The notes beneath the pieces are model-generated. The model saw only the letters and a program-made list of their open reading frames with translations. It searched no databases and was not told where the DNA came from. A program made the position numbers and the translations under genes. From Pseudonocardia phyllosphaerae (GTDB taxonomy: Bacteria; Actinomycetota; Actinomycetes; Mycobacteriales; Pseudonocardiaceae), in assembly GCF_046546475.1 (NCBI RefSeq), contig NZ_JBKGXS010000010.1, forward strand, positions 124,001 to 188,000: a stretch of 64,000 nt of DNA, given 5' to 3'. Below, in pieces: positions 8,062 to 16,140 of the stretch (its first letter is position 1; each line of letters starts with the position of its first letter).

Positions 8062-9042
8062 TCAGGCGCGGTCGAGATCGGGGACGTCCACCGGATCCGG
8101 TGTGCCGTCCCCGTCCCGGGCGTCGCGGTCGGCCCACTCCAGCAGCGGCTCGATCGAGAAGAGGGTGTCGTCGATGCCGGCGGTCAGGTCACCGAGCCTG
8201 GCGTAGCGCGCGGGCATCGTCGCGATCGTGAAGTCCCCGGGCTCGCAGTCGTCGATCTCGTCCCAGGTCACCGGGGCGGAGACCCGCGCCTCCGGCGTCC
8301 CGCGCACCGAGTACGCCGAGGCGATGGTGTGGTCGCGGGCGTTCTGGTTGTAGTCCACGAAGATCGACGCCGGGTCGCGGTCCTTGCGCCACCAGGACAG
8401 GTCGACCAGATCGCATCGCCGCCGGACCTCGCGGGCGAACGCGTGCGCGGCGCGGCGGACGTCGGCGAACCCGTGGTCCGGCGGGATCCGGACGTAGACG
8501 TGCAGGCCCGACCCGCCGGAGGTCTTCGGGAACCCGGTCGCGCCCAGCTCGTCGAGCACCTCGTGCACGACACCGGCGACCCGCTGCACGTCCGGCCACG
8601 ACGCGTCGGGCATGGGGTCGAGGTCGATCCGCCACTCGTCGGGGGACTCGACGTCGCCGGCCCGGGAGTTCCAGGGGTGGAACTCCACGGTCGACATCTG
8701 CACCGCCCAGATCACGTCCGCGAGGTGGGCGACGCACAGCTCGTCGGCGGTCCGGTCGAAGCGGGGGAAGTGCACGCGCACCGTCGGCACCCAGTCCGGT
8801 GCACCGCGGGGGAGCCGCTTCTGGTGCACCTTCTCCCCGGTGACGCCGGTGGGGAAGCGGTGCAGCATGCAGGGCCGGTCGCGCAGCGCACGCACGATCC
8901 CGTCGCCGACGGACTCGTAGTACCGCGCCAGGTCGAGCTTGGTCTCGCCACGGGCCGGGAAGTAGACCCTGTCCGGGCTGGAGAGCCGCACGGTCCGGCC
9001 GCCGATCGTCAGCTCGACCGGCTCACCGGCAGCGGCGACCAC
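8062..9042 (-). CDS. stand-alone primase-polymerase (Prim-PolC / LigD polymerase-domain family)
   Basis: Archaeo-eukaryotic-primase-type polymerase, 326 aa. The metal-binding DxD is visible in WRIDLDPMPD (Asp140, Asp142), followed by the nucleotide-binding GGSGLHVYVRI (His181) and a third acidic residue in SIFVDYNQN (Asp230). It corresponds to the polymerase domain of LigD without ligase or nuclease domains. Known relatives fill short gaps, preferring ribonucleotides, and act with LigC. GTG start at 9042. No Ku gene is present in the window, so assignment to end joining rather than excision repair is not supported. Confidence 0.9.
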   Translation of the reverse strand: MVAAAGEPVELTIGGRTVRLSSPDRVYFPARGETKLDLARYYESVGDGIVRALRDRPCMLHRFPTGVTGEKVHQKRLPRGAPDWVPTVRVHFPRFDRTADELCVAHLADVIWAVQMSTVEFHPWNSRAGDVESPDEWRIDLDPMPDASWPDVQRVAGVVHEVLDELGATGFPKTSGGSGLHVYVRIPPDHGFADVRRAAHAFAREVRRRCDLVDLSWWRKDRDPASIFVDYNQNARDHTIASAYSVRGTPEARVSAPVTWDEIDDCEPGDFTIATMPARYARLGDLTAGIDDTLFSIEPLLEWADRDARDGDGTPDPVDVPDLDRA

Positions 9043-9058
9043 GACCGGCGCCTGCGGA

Positions 9059-9319
9059 TCAGTTCCGCCAGCTGTGGCGCTGCCGCAGGACCAGGTAGCC
9101 GACGCCGAGCAGGCAGATCAGGGCCGGGATGCCCATCCAGAGCCGCTCGGTCCAGCTGGTCTCGTGCCCGATCAGCATCAGCAGGAGCGCGACCGCAGTG
9201 GAGATGCCGGCGATCTTGATGCCCTTCGGGAAGCGACCGTGCCAGCCCCAGTCGACCGAGGGCTCCTCGGCCGGGTCCACGCCGGACCGGACCGCGACCT
9301 CGCGCATGTTGCTCGCCAC
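9059..9319 (-). CDS. DUF2631 family membrane protein
   Basis: Small actinobacterial membrane protein, 86 aa. The polar N-terminal part contains the family-like VDWGWHG block, followed by two predicted transmembrane helices (about residues 37-53 and 60-76) and a basic C-terminus RQRHSWRN. AGGAGG lies six bases before the GTG at 9319, which is why I start there rather than at the ATG four codons later. Function of the family is unknown. Divergent from dxr, an arrangement I recall from other actinomycetes. Confidence 0.8.
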   Translation of the reverse strand: MASNMREVAVRSGVDPAEEPSVDWGWHGRFPKGIKIAGISTAVALLLMLIGHETSWTERLWMGIPALICLLGVGYLVLRQRHSWRN

Positions 9320-9395
9320 GTGCTGCCTCCTGCTGTCCCGCTGCGATGCGGGGTTCATCGTCGCACAGGTCGGGCTCCGGGGATGATGTGCGGTG

Positions 9396-10541
9396 ATGAA
9401 GTCACTCGTAGTGCTCGGCAGCACCGGGTCGATCGGCACCCAGGCCCTCGACGTGATCGACAAGGCCGGTGGGTTCACCGTGTCCGGGCTGGCCGCGGGC
9501 GGGTCGGACCTGGAGCTGCTGGCCCGGCAGGTGCGTGCGCACGCGGTGCCGCGCGTCGCCGTCGCCTCCACCGACGCCGCGGCCCGTCTGCGCGAGCTGC
9601 TGCCCGGCGTCGAGGTGCTCGACGGGCCCGCCGCGGCGACCGACCTGGTGACCGCCTGCGGCGCCGACGTCGTGCTCAACGGCATCACCGGCTCGCGTGG
9701 TCTCGGCCCGACCCTGGCCGCGCTGGAGACCGGGGCCCGGCTGGCGCTGGCGAACAAGGAGTCCCTGGTCGCGGGCGGCCCGCTGGTGCTCGCCGCGGCC
9801 GAGCCCGGCCAGATCGTGCCGGTGGACTCCGAGCACTCGGCGCTGGCGCAGTGCCTGCGCGGCGGCCGCGCGAGCGAGGTCGACAGGCTGGTCCTCACCG
9901 CGTCGGGCGGCCCGTTCCGTGGCCGGACCCGCGCGGACCTGGCCGGGGTGACCGTCGAGCAGGCGCTCAAGCACCCGACCTGGGACATGGGTCCGGTCAT
10001 CACGATCAACTCCGCGACCCTGGTGAACAAGGGGCTGGAGGTGATCGAGGCGCACCTGCTGTTCGGCGTGCCCTACGACCGCATCGAGGTCACCGTGCAC
10101 CCGCAGTCGATCGTGCACTCGATGGTCGCCTTCACCGACGGCTCGACGCTCGCCCAGGCCTCCCCGCCGGACATGCGGCTGCCGATCGCGCTGGCGCTGG
10201 GCTGGCCGGACCGGATCGCAGGCGCGTCCACGCCGTGCGCCTGGGACACCGCGTCGACCTGGACCTTCGAGCCCCTCGACGACGACGCCTTCCCCGGCGT
10301 CCGGCTCGCCCGCGCGGCCGGCGAGCGCGGCGGCTGCCTGCCCGCGGTGCTCAACGCGGCCAACGAGGAGCTGGTCGAGGCGTTCGTCGCCGGACGGATC
10401 GGCTACACCGGGATCACCGACCTGCTCGGCGAGGTCCTGGAGGCCGCCGACGCCTGGACGACCGATCCGGCTACCGTGGCGGACGTGCTGGCGGCCGAGG
10501 AGTGGGCCCGCGCCCACGCGCGTGCGAAGGCGGAGTCGTGA
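9396..10541 (+). CDS. dxr: 1-deoxy-D-xylulose-5-phosphate reductoisomerase
   Basis: Second enzyme of the non-mevalonate isoprenoid pathway: converts DXP to 2-C-methyl-D-erythritol 4-phosphate with NADPH and a divalent metal. The NADPH-binding GSTGSIG is at the N-terminus; the active-site blocks ANKESLV, PVDSEHSA and INSATLVNKGLEVIEAH are present. About 381 aa, normal length. Start is the ATG at 9396, eight bases after a GATGAT -10-like box; a GTG directly before it (9393) is equally readable. Its stop overlaps the rip1 start by four bases (GTGA), as in the mycobacterial dxr-rip1 arrangement. Confidence 0.96.
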   Translation: MKSLVVLGSTGSIGTQALDVIDKAGGFTVSGLAAGGSDLELLARQVRAHAVPRVAVASTDAAARLRELLPGVEVLDGPAAATDLVTACGADVVLNGITGSRGLGPTLAALETGARLALANKESLVAGGPLVLAAAEPGQIVPVDSEHSALAQCLRGGRASEVDRLVLTASGGPFRGRTRADLAGVTVEQALKHPTWDMGPVITINSATLVNKGLEVIEAHLLFGVPYDRIEVTVHPQSIVHSMVAFTDGSTLAQASPPDMRLPIALALGWPDRIAGASTPCAWDTASTWTFEPLDDDAFPGVRLARAAGERGGCLPAVLNAANEELVEAFVAGRIGYTGITDLLGEVLEAADAWTTDPATVADVLAAEEWARAHARAKAES

Positions 10542-11857
10542 CCGTTCTCTGGACGATCGTCGGAATCGCCCTGTTCTTCTTCGGGCTTCTGCTGTCGATC
10601 GCGTGGCACGAGCTGGGGCACTTCACGACCGCGCGGTGGTTCGGGATCAAGGTCCCCGAGTTCTTCGTCGGCTTCGGGAAGACGATCTGGTCGCGCCGGC
10701 GCGGCGAGACCGAGTTCGGCATCAAGGCCATCCCGCTCGGCGGCTACGTCCGCATGATCGGGATGCTGCCGCCGGCGCCCGGGCACGGCCGGCTCGGCCG
10801 CAGCCGTCGCACCGGGCCGTTCCAGGGCCTGATGGACGACGCCCGGGCCCAGTCCCAGGCTGACGTCCTGCCCCAGGACGCGGACCGGCAGTTCTGGACG
10901 CGCGCGCCCTGGAAGCGAATCGTCGTCATGTTCGCCGGGCCGTTCATGAACCTGGTCCTGGCGGTGTTCCTGATGGCGGTGATCCTCATGGGGATCGGGC
11001 TGCCGGCCAGTGGCACCCAGGTCTCCGAGGTCAGCAAGTGCGTCGTCCCGGCGACGGCGCAGACCGCGCAGAGCCCGACGCCGGACTGCCCCGCCGGTGC
11101 CCCGCTCGCACCGGCCGCGGCCGCGGGCATGCTGCCCGGCGACCGCATCGTCGGGCTCGCCGGCAAGGAGTACGGCCGCAACGACGGCACTGCGCTGCGG
11201 GAGGCGATCCGCGTCGCCTCCGGGCCGACACCGCTCGTCGTCGACCGGAACGGGCAGCGGATCCCGTTGACGGTGAACATCGTCCCGAACCAGGTGCAGG
11301 ACATGCGGGACCCGAGCCGGACGGTGTCCGCCGGGTTCGTCGGCGTCTCACTGCTCCCCGGCGACTACGTCCGGCAGGGCCCCGGCGCCGTCGCCGACCT
11401 CATGGGCTTCTACGTCGCCCGCACCGGCCAGTCGATCGCCGAGATCCCACAGCGCGTCCCCGCCCTCTTCCGCGCCGCATTCCTCGGCGAGCAGCGCGAC
11501 CCCGAGGGCCCGGTCGGCGTCGTCGGCGTCTCGCGGATCGGCGGGCAGATCCTGGCGCAGGAGGAGCCGTGGCGGGAGGAGGTCACGTTCTTCCTGCAGC
11601 TGCTGGCCGGGGTCAACATCTCGCTGTTCGTGCTGAACCTGCTGCCGATCCCGCCACTGGACGGCGGGCAGATCGTCCCGGCGATCTGGGAGGCGATCAA
11701 GCGGCGGCTCGCCCGGCTGGCCGGACGCCCGGACCCCGGCCCGGTGGACGCGGCGAAGCTGCTGCCGGTGGCGTACGTGTTCGTGATGGTGTTCCTCGCG
11801 TTCAGCGCCGTGCTGCTGGTCGCCGACATCGTCAACCCGGTCCGGCTGCCCGGGTGA
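10538..11857 (+). CDS. rip1: site-2 intramembrane zinc metalloprotease (Rip1/RseP family)
   Basis: Regulated intramembrane protease, 439 aa, that in mycobacteria cleaves anti-sigma factors and other membrane substrates. The zinc-binding HELGH is in the first membrane helix (residues 24-28); the second conserved motif LLPIPPLDGGQ lies near the C-terminus. A single PDZ-like region lies between membrane segments. GTG start at 10538 overlaps the dxr stop. Four membrane helices are expected. The proximity to dxr and ispG is conserved in actinobacteria, although functional coupling is not obvious. Confidence 0.93.
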   Translation: MTVLWTIVGIALFFFGLLLSIAWHELGHFTTARWFGIKVPEFFVGFGKTIWSRRRGETEFGIKAIPLGGYVRMIGMLPPAPGHGRLGRSRRTGPFQGLMDDARAQSQADVLPQDADRQFWTRAPWKRIVVMFAGPFMNLVLAVFLMAVILMGIGLPASGTQVSEVSKCVVPATAQTAQSPTPDCPAGAPLAPAAAAGMLPGDRIVGLAGKEYGRNDGTALREAIRVASGPTPLVVDRNGQRIPLTVNIVPNQVQDMRDPSRTVSAGFVGVSLLPGDYVRQGPGAVADLMGFYVARTGQSIAEIPQRVPALFRAAFLGEQRDPEGPVGVVGVSRIGGQILAQEEPWREEVTFFLQLLAGVNISLFVLNLLPIPPLDGGQIVPAIWEAIKRRLARLAGRPDPGPVDAAKLLPVAYVFVMVFLAFSAVLLVADIVNPVRLPG

Positions 11858-12339
11858 CGGGGGAGCAGCGCCGCCCGCTGGCGGTCTTCGACATCGACGG
11901 TGTCCTCGCCGACGTCTCGCACCGGCTGCACTACCTCGACGTGCACCGCTGGGAGCGGTTCTTCTCCGCGGCGCACGCCGACCCGCTGCTCGACGAGGGC
12001 GCGGAGCGGCTGAGCGAGGCTTTGGAGAACTACGACGTCGTCTACCTGACCGGGCGCCCCGAGCGGAACCGCGAGCTGACCGAGACCTGGCTCGCCGAGT
12101 TCGGCCTGCCCACCGGGCCGCTGTACATGCGTCCCGACGACGACCACCGCCCCGCCCGCTACGTCAAGCGCGAGGTACTGCGCGAGCTGGCCCGCGAACG
12201 CGACATCGCCCTGGTCCTCGACGACGACCCGGCCGTGGTCCGGATGCTCACCGAGGACGGCTGGCCGGTCGAGCTCGCGACCTGGCTGCCGCACTCGTCG
12301 ACCCTGCAGGACGCGCAGGAGAAGCACGGCCGCACCTGA
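11854..12339 (+). CDS. HAD-superfamily phosphatase-like protein
   Basis: 161-aa HAD-fold protein. Motif I is FDIDGVLAD, with the nucleophile and acid/base aspartates at residues 13 and 15; motif II is YLTGRPE; the metal-binding motif IV is VLDDDP. No large cap domain is present, so it may act on macromolecular or phosphorylated substrates; the specific reaction is unknown. The GTG start overlaps the rip1 stop by four bases, making it a translationally coupled third gene of the dxr-rip1 unit. In the mycobacterial order ispG follows rip1 directly, so this gene is an insertion relative to that order. Confidence 0.8.
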   Translation: MTGEQRRPLAVFDIDGVLADVSHRLHYLDVHRWERFFSAAHADPLLDEGAERLSEALENYDVVYLTGRPERNRELTETWLAEFGLPTGPLYMRPDDDHRPARYVKREVLRELARERDIALVLDDDPAVVRMLTEDGWPVELATWLPHSSTLQDAQEKHGRT

Positions 12340-12344
12340 ATGAG

Positions 12345-12620
12345 TCAGCCCGAGGCGTCGTCGATCCGCTGGGCCACGGTGCGGCCGGCCCCGGTGAGTT
12401 CCCACGAGTCGTGGGCGGGCCGCACCGGCCGGATGAGACCGTCCCGGTGCAGGGCACCGAGAACACGTCCGACGCCGGCCCGGACGCTGCCGTCCCGGCC
12501 GGCGAGGCCCTTCTCGACGTCCTCGGGGAGCATCGTCACCAGTTGTTCCACCGTCTCCGGGCACATCAGGAGGACGACGAGGACCTCCCGGGCTGCGTCG
12601 TCGGACGGTACGGTGCTCAT
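12345..12620 (-). CDS. small winged-helix-like protein
   Basis: 91-aa protein on the opposite strand, ending six bases from the HAD gene. The sequence (EVLVVLLMCPETVEQLVTML ... VGRVLGALHRDGLIRPV ... WELTGAGRTVAQRI) reads like a compact winged helix of the PadR/MarR type, with a predicted recognition helix and a beta-wing ending in the usual LTGAGR turn. GAGGTGAGG precedes the ATG. It has no effector domain, so it may be a DNA-binding or protein-binding adaptor. Family assignment is by pattern only. Confidence 0.6.
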   Translation of the reverse strand: MSTVPSDDAAREVLVVLLMCPETVEQLVTMLPEDVEKGLAGRDGSVRAGVGRVLGALHRDGLIRPVRPAHDSWELTGAGRTVAQRIDDASG

Positions 12621-12762
12621 GCGGCCTCACCTCGGCTCCGGTCGGATCCCGATCACCGTGGCACACAGCGAGCGGACAGCGCGGCAGCCGCGGTCGCCCG
12701 ATCGGTGAGGCGTCCGCGAGTGCCCTCACTCACCGCGGGCGGCGATGCACGGACGACGATGG

Positions 12763-12768
12763 GATAGT
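12763..12768 (+). promoter_or_regulatory. predicted -10 box for leaderless ispG transcript
   Basis: GATAGT lies seven bases before the GTG at 12776 and no Shine-Dalgarno sequence is visible. An alternative GTG at 12767 would fall inside this box, which favours 12776 as the start. Confidence 0.55.
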
Positions 12769-12775
12769 GGGGCCC

Positions 12776-13927
12776 GTGAGCGTCTCCCTGGGTATGCCCT
12801 CCGCGCCCGCGCCGACCCTGGCCCCGCGCCGGACGACCCGGCAGCTGCACGTCGGCCCGGTCGGTGTCGGCTCCGACTACCCGATCTCCGTCCAGACGAT
12901 GACGACCACCCTGACGTCGGACATCAACGCGACCCTGCAGCAGATCGCCGAGCTGACGGCGGCCGGCTGCGACATCGTCCGCGTCGCGTGCCCGTCGGCC
13001 GACGACGCGGAGGCCCTCCCGGCCATCGCGCAGAAGTCGCAGATCCCGGTGATCGCCGACATCCACTTCCAGCCGAAGTACGTCTTCGCCGCGATCGAGG
13101 CGGGCTGTGCGGCCGTCCGGGTGAACCCGGGCAACATCCGCAAGTTCGACGACCAGGTGAAGGAGATCGCGCAGGCCGCCAAGGACCACGGCACGCCGAT
13201 CCGGATCGGGGTCAACGCCGGCTCTCTGGACAAGCGGCTGATGGAGAAGTACGGCAAGGCCACACCCGAGGCACTCGCCGAGTCGGCGATGTGGGAGGCG
13301 GGCCTGTTCGCCGAGCACGACTTCCACGACATCAAGATCTCGGTCAAGCACAACGACCCGGTCGTCATGGTCCGGGCCTACGAGCTGCTGGCCGAGCAGT
13401 GCGACTACCCGCTGCACCTCGGCGTCACCGAGGCAGGCCCCGCGTTCCAGGGCACGATCAAGTCCTCGGTCGCGTTCGGCGCGCTGCTCAGCCGGGGCAT
13501 CGGCGACACGATCCGCGTCTCGCTCTCCGCGCCGCCGGTCGAGGAGATCAAGGTCGGCCAGCAGATCCTCGAGTCGCTGAACCTGCGCCCGCGGAAGCTG
13601 GAGATCGTCTCCTGCCCGTCCTGCGGGCGTGCCCAGGTCGACGTCTACAAGCTCGCCGACGAGGTCACCGCCGGTCTGACCGGCATGGAGGTCCCGCTGC
13701 GCGTGGCCGTCATGGGCTGCGTCGTCAACGGGCCCGGTGAGGCCCGCGAGGCCGACCTCGGTGTCGCGTCCGGCAACGGCAAGGGCCAGATCTTCGTCAA
13801 GGGCGAGGTCATCAAGACCGTGCCCGAGGCCCAGATCGTCGAGACGCTGATCGAGGAGGCCATGCGGATCGCCGAGGAGATGGGCGAGGACGTGACCTCC
13901 GGCGAGCCCGAGGTCACCGTCGGCTGA
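12776..13927 (+). CDS. ispG: (E)-4-hydroxy-3-methylbut-2-enyl-diphosphate synthase
   Basis: Iron-sulfur enzyme of the non-mevalonate pathway converting methylerythritol cyclodiphosphate to HMBPP. 383 aa, two-domain bacterial form with a TIM-barrel and a C-terminal 4Fe-4S domain; cluster ligands are in VSCPSCGR and MGCVVNGPGE with the later conserved glutamate. The N-terminus GMPSAPAPTLAPRR closely resembles mycobacterial GcpE. It follows dxr and rip1 as in mycobacteria, but two small genes intervene and it appears to have its own promoter. Confidence 0.96.
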   Translation: MSVSLGMPSAPAPTLAPRRTTRQLHVGPVGVGSDYPISVQTMTTTLTSDINATLQQIAELTAAGCDIVRVACPSADDAEALPAIAQKSQIPVIADIHFQPKYVFAAIEAGCAAVRVNPGNIRKFDDQVKEIAQAAKDHGTPIRIGVNAGSLDKRLMEKYGKATPEALAESAMWEAGLFAEHDFHDIKISVKHNDPVVMVRAYELLAEQCDYPLHLGVTEAGPAFQGTIKSSVAFGALLSRGIGDTIRVSLSAPPVEEIKVGQQILESLNLRPRKLEIVSCPSCGRAQVDVYKLADEVTAGLTGMEVPLRVAVMGCVVNGPGEAREADLGVASGNGKGQIFVKGEVIKTVPEAQIVETLIEEAMRIAEEMGEDVTSGEPEVTVG

Positions 13928-13928
13928 G

Positions 13929-13947
13929 CCCGCCGGTCGGGCGGGGG
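13929..13947. terminator. possible terminator after ispG
   Basis: CCCGCC and GGCGGG around a five-base loop form a short G+C-rich stem immediately after the ispG stop. The following bases (about 13955-14003) contain two imperfect copies of GGTGAxCGACGA, a short intergenic repeat of unknown role. Confidence 0.4.
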
Positions 13948-14031
13948 AGGGCGTCGGAGAGGTGAGCGACGAAGGAGCGCGAGGTGACCGACGAGCGGCC
14001 GGCGGCACGCCTTCGGGTGTCCGGAGCGTGG

Positions 14032-14037
14032 CATGAT
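14032..14037 (+). promoter_or_regulatory. weak -10-like box, leaderless start of the DUF4081-GNAT gene
   Basis: CATGAT lies seven bases before the GTG at 14045, the same geometry as other genes in the window. It overlaps an alternative ATG at 14033. Confidence 0.4.
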
Positions 14038-14044
14038 TGACGAC

Positions 14045-14878
14045 GTGCTGAGGGTGGCCGGAGCACGGCTTCTCGATGATCGTCACCGCTTCGAGGTCGA
14101 CGACGTGCTCGACGCCGACCCCGTCGCCACCTGCATGGTCGCGTCCCGCGTCCAGTCCGTCGGGCTCGACCCCTGGCGGCTCGGCGGCGAGATGTGGGCA
14201 CACGGCTCCACCGCCGACGGCCTCTGTTTCTCCGGTGCCAACCTCGTCCCGCTCCGCGGCGAGCGCACCGCCATCCGCGCCTTCGCCGACCGCGCCCGCC
14301 GCGCCGGGCGGATCTGCTCGTCACTGGTCGGGCGGGCCGAGCTGGTCCTGCCGCTGTGGGACGAGCTCGCCCCCGGCTGGGGCCCCGCCCGCGAGGTGCG
14401 CGCCGACCAGCCGCTCATGACGCTCGAGGGCGCCCCCGCGGTCGCCGCGGACCCGCACGTGCGCCCGGCGAAGCTCGAGGAGCTGAACCGCTACCTGCCG
14501 GCGGCCGTCGCGATGTTCACCGAGGAGGTCGGCGTCGACCCGTGCGACGGCGACGGCGGCGCCGGCTACCGCGCCCGGGTCGCGGAGCTGATCACCTCGC
14601 ACCGCGCGTTCGTCCGGTTCCACGACGGCGAGGTCGTGTTCAAGGCCGAGATCGGGGCGCTGTCCCGCACGGTCGGGCAGATCCAGGGCGTCTGGGTGCA
14701 CCCGGCCTGGCGCGGTCACGGCATCGGTACGGCGGGCACCGCGGCCGTCGCGGCGGCGCTCGCGGCGACCGGGCGCTGCGCGAGCCTCTACGTCAACGGT
14801 TTCAACTCGCCGGCGCGGGCCGCGTACCGCCGTGTGGGGTTCGAGCAGGTCGCGCAGTTCGCGACCGTGCTGTTCTGA
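14045..14878 (+). CDS. DUF4081 domain / GNAT acetyltransferase
   Basis: 277-aa protein with an N-terminal DUF4081 region and a C-terminal GNAT acetyltransferase fold; the acetyl-CoA binding loop is in HPAWRGHGIGTAG and the late helix/strand in GFNSPARAAYRRVGF. Corresponds in position and domain order to mycobacterial Rv2867c, directly after ispG. Substrate unknown. I chose the GTG at 14045, which gives the VLRVAGARLL start that resembles relatives; an ATG four codons earlier exists. Its 3' end overlaps the convergent monooxygenase gene by 77 bases. Confidence 0.88.
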   Translation: MLRVAGARLLDDRHRFEVDDVLDADPVATCMVASRVQSVGLDPWRLGGEMWAHGSTADGLCFSGANLVPLRGERTAIRAFADRARRAGRICSSLVGRAELVLPLWDELAPGWGPAREVRADQPLMTLEGAPAVAADPHVRPAKLEELNRYLPAAVAMFTEEVGVDPCDGDGGAGYRARVAELITSHRAFVRFHDGEVVFKAEIGALSRTVGQIQGVWVHPAWRGHGIGTAGTAAVAAALAATGRCASLYVNGFNSPARAAYRRVGFEQVAQFATVLF

Positions 14879-16079
14879 GCGTCGCGCCGAGACCCGCTGC
14901 CCGCAGCAGCGCACCGCCGAGCGGGCCGGACATCCGCCGCTGCCGGGCCAGCGGCTCGAGCGAGACCCGGACGGCCTCGGGGCCGTAGGTGGCCATCTCC
15001 CGTTCGTAGGCGTGCAGCGCCAGCGGGATCGTCGTCCGGCCGTCGCGCGCGGCGACCAGCCGGCCGGTCAGGACGTCGGCATCGCGGATGGCGGTCGCCG
15101 CGCCCCGCCCACCGGTCGGTGGCATCGCGTGCACGGCGTCGCCGATCGCGGTCACCACCCCGGACGGCCACGGCGCCGGGTCGGCATCGGGGTCCGCGGC
15201 CTGGAGGCGGAAGTGCGTCAGGGTGGCCGGGTCGATCCGGTCGACCAGCGTCCGCAGCGCCGGGTCCCACTCGCGGAGCAGCCGGCCGAGCAGCGCGAGG
15301 AGCCCCGGGCCGTCGAGCCGGCCGGCTCCGGACGGGAGCCGGTCCGCGGGGACGTGCACCCCGATCAGCACGCTCGCGGCTCCGCGGATCGCGGCGGGGG
15401 AGGTGCACGCCGACGGGTTCACCGGGCTCGTCGACGGGTCGTGCACGGTCAGGAACATCCCGGCTCCGCGCGGGCCGAAGGCGAGTGCCGACCCGTGGTC
15501 CAGCACGCAGGGGAGCAGGTCGCGGGCGGTGTCGTCGAGCGGGACCGTGCCCGCGACGCCGTCCACCCCGGTGGGCGCGGACAAGGTACGGCCCGCGAGC
15601 GACCGGGCCACGGCCGACCGGGTGCCGTCCGCCCCGACCAGCACGTCCGCGGTCTCGGTTCCCGCGTCGTGCCGGACCAGCACCGATCCGCCGGGTTCGA
15701 TTGTGTGCGAGCGGTAGGCCGCGCCCCAGCGGACGTCGAGGCCGGTCGCGAGCAGCGTCCGCAGGGCCACGCGCCCGATCATCACCCGGTGGGCGGGCGG
15801 GAGCGGCGTCTCGGCCAGGACCCGCATCCGGTGGTTGCAGAAGGTGAACCGGTCGACGTCGGTGCCGGCCGCCGCCGAGCCGAGGACGGCCTGGAACACC
15901 TGCGGTGGGAGCAGGCGCGAGAGGGCCGTGCGGGCGTCTGCGTCCAGGTTGAGGCGGTAGCCGCCGGTGTCCTCGGGCCGGGCGTCCCGTTCGAGCACCA
16001 CGGTCCCGATGCCGGCCCGTTCGAGCCCCTGGGCGAGCGCCAGCCCGCCGATCCCGCCTCCGGCTATGACGACGCGCAT
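14802..16079 (-). CDS. FAD-dependent aromatic-ring-type monooxygenase
   Basis: Flavoprotein hydroxylase of the PHBH family, 425 aa. The FAD-binding GGGIGGLALAQGLE is at the extreme N-terminus, the DG motif appears as VLVGADGTRSAV, and the second FAD motif as AIGDAVHAMPPTGGRGAATAIRDA. GAGGAG precedes the ATG. Divergent from a MarR regulator with two operator-like palindromes between them, which suggests induction by a small aromatic or lipophilic compound; the real substrate is unknown. The C-terminus is Arg/Pro-rich and overlaps the end of the GNAT gene. It interrupts the conserved ispG-GNAT-PBP order. Confidence 0.9.
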   Translation of the reverse strand: MRVVIAGGGIGGLALAQGLERAGIGTVVLERDARPEDTGGYRLNLDADARTALSRLLPPQVFQAVLGSAAAGTDVDRFTFCNHRMRVLAETPLPPAHRVMIGRVALRTLLATGLDVRWGAAYRSHTIEPGGSVLVRHDAGTETADVLVGADGTRSAVARSLAGRTLSAPTGVDGVAGTVPLDDTARDLLPCVLDHGSALAFGPRGAGMFLTVHDPSTSPVNPSACTSPAAIRGAASVLIGVHVPADRLPSGAGRLDGPGLLALLGRLLREWDPALRTLVDRIDPATLTHFRLQAADPDADPAPWPSGVVTAIGDAVHAMPPTGGRGAATAIRDADVLTGRLVAARDGRTTIPLALHAYEREMATYGPEAVRVSLEPLARQRRMSGPLGGALLRAAGLGATLRTARSRTARPARTPHGGTRPAPAS

Positions 16080-16093
16080 GGCGAACTCCTCGA

Positions 16094-16130
16094 TATCAGG
16101 AACCTGATAGTGACTACAAGGTGCCTGATA
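16094..16130. promoter_or_regulatory. two MarR-type operator palindromes
   Basis: Site 1 is the perfect inverted repeat TATCAGG-AA-CCTGATA (16094-16109). Site 2 is TACAAGG-TG-CCTGATA (16115-16130), with an identical right half and a degenerate left half. Centres are 21 bp apart, two helical turns, so two dimers could sit on the same DNA face. Site 2 overlaps the predicted -10 box of marR; site 1 is close to the start of the divergent monooxygenase gene. Confidence 0.75.
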
Positions 16131-16132
16131 CT
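16127..16132 (+). promoter_or_regulatory. predicted -10 box for leaderless marR transcript
   Basis: GATACT lies eight bases before the GTG at 16141; CTGATA 17 bases further upstream is a plausible weak -35. The box overlaps operator site 2. Confidence 0.55.
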
Positions 16133-16140
16133 GTCGGCTC

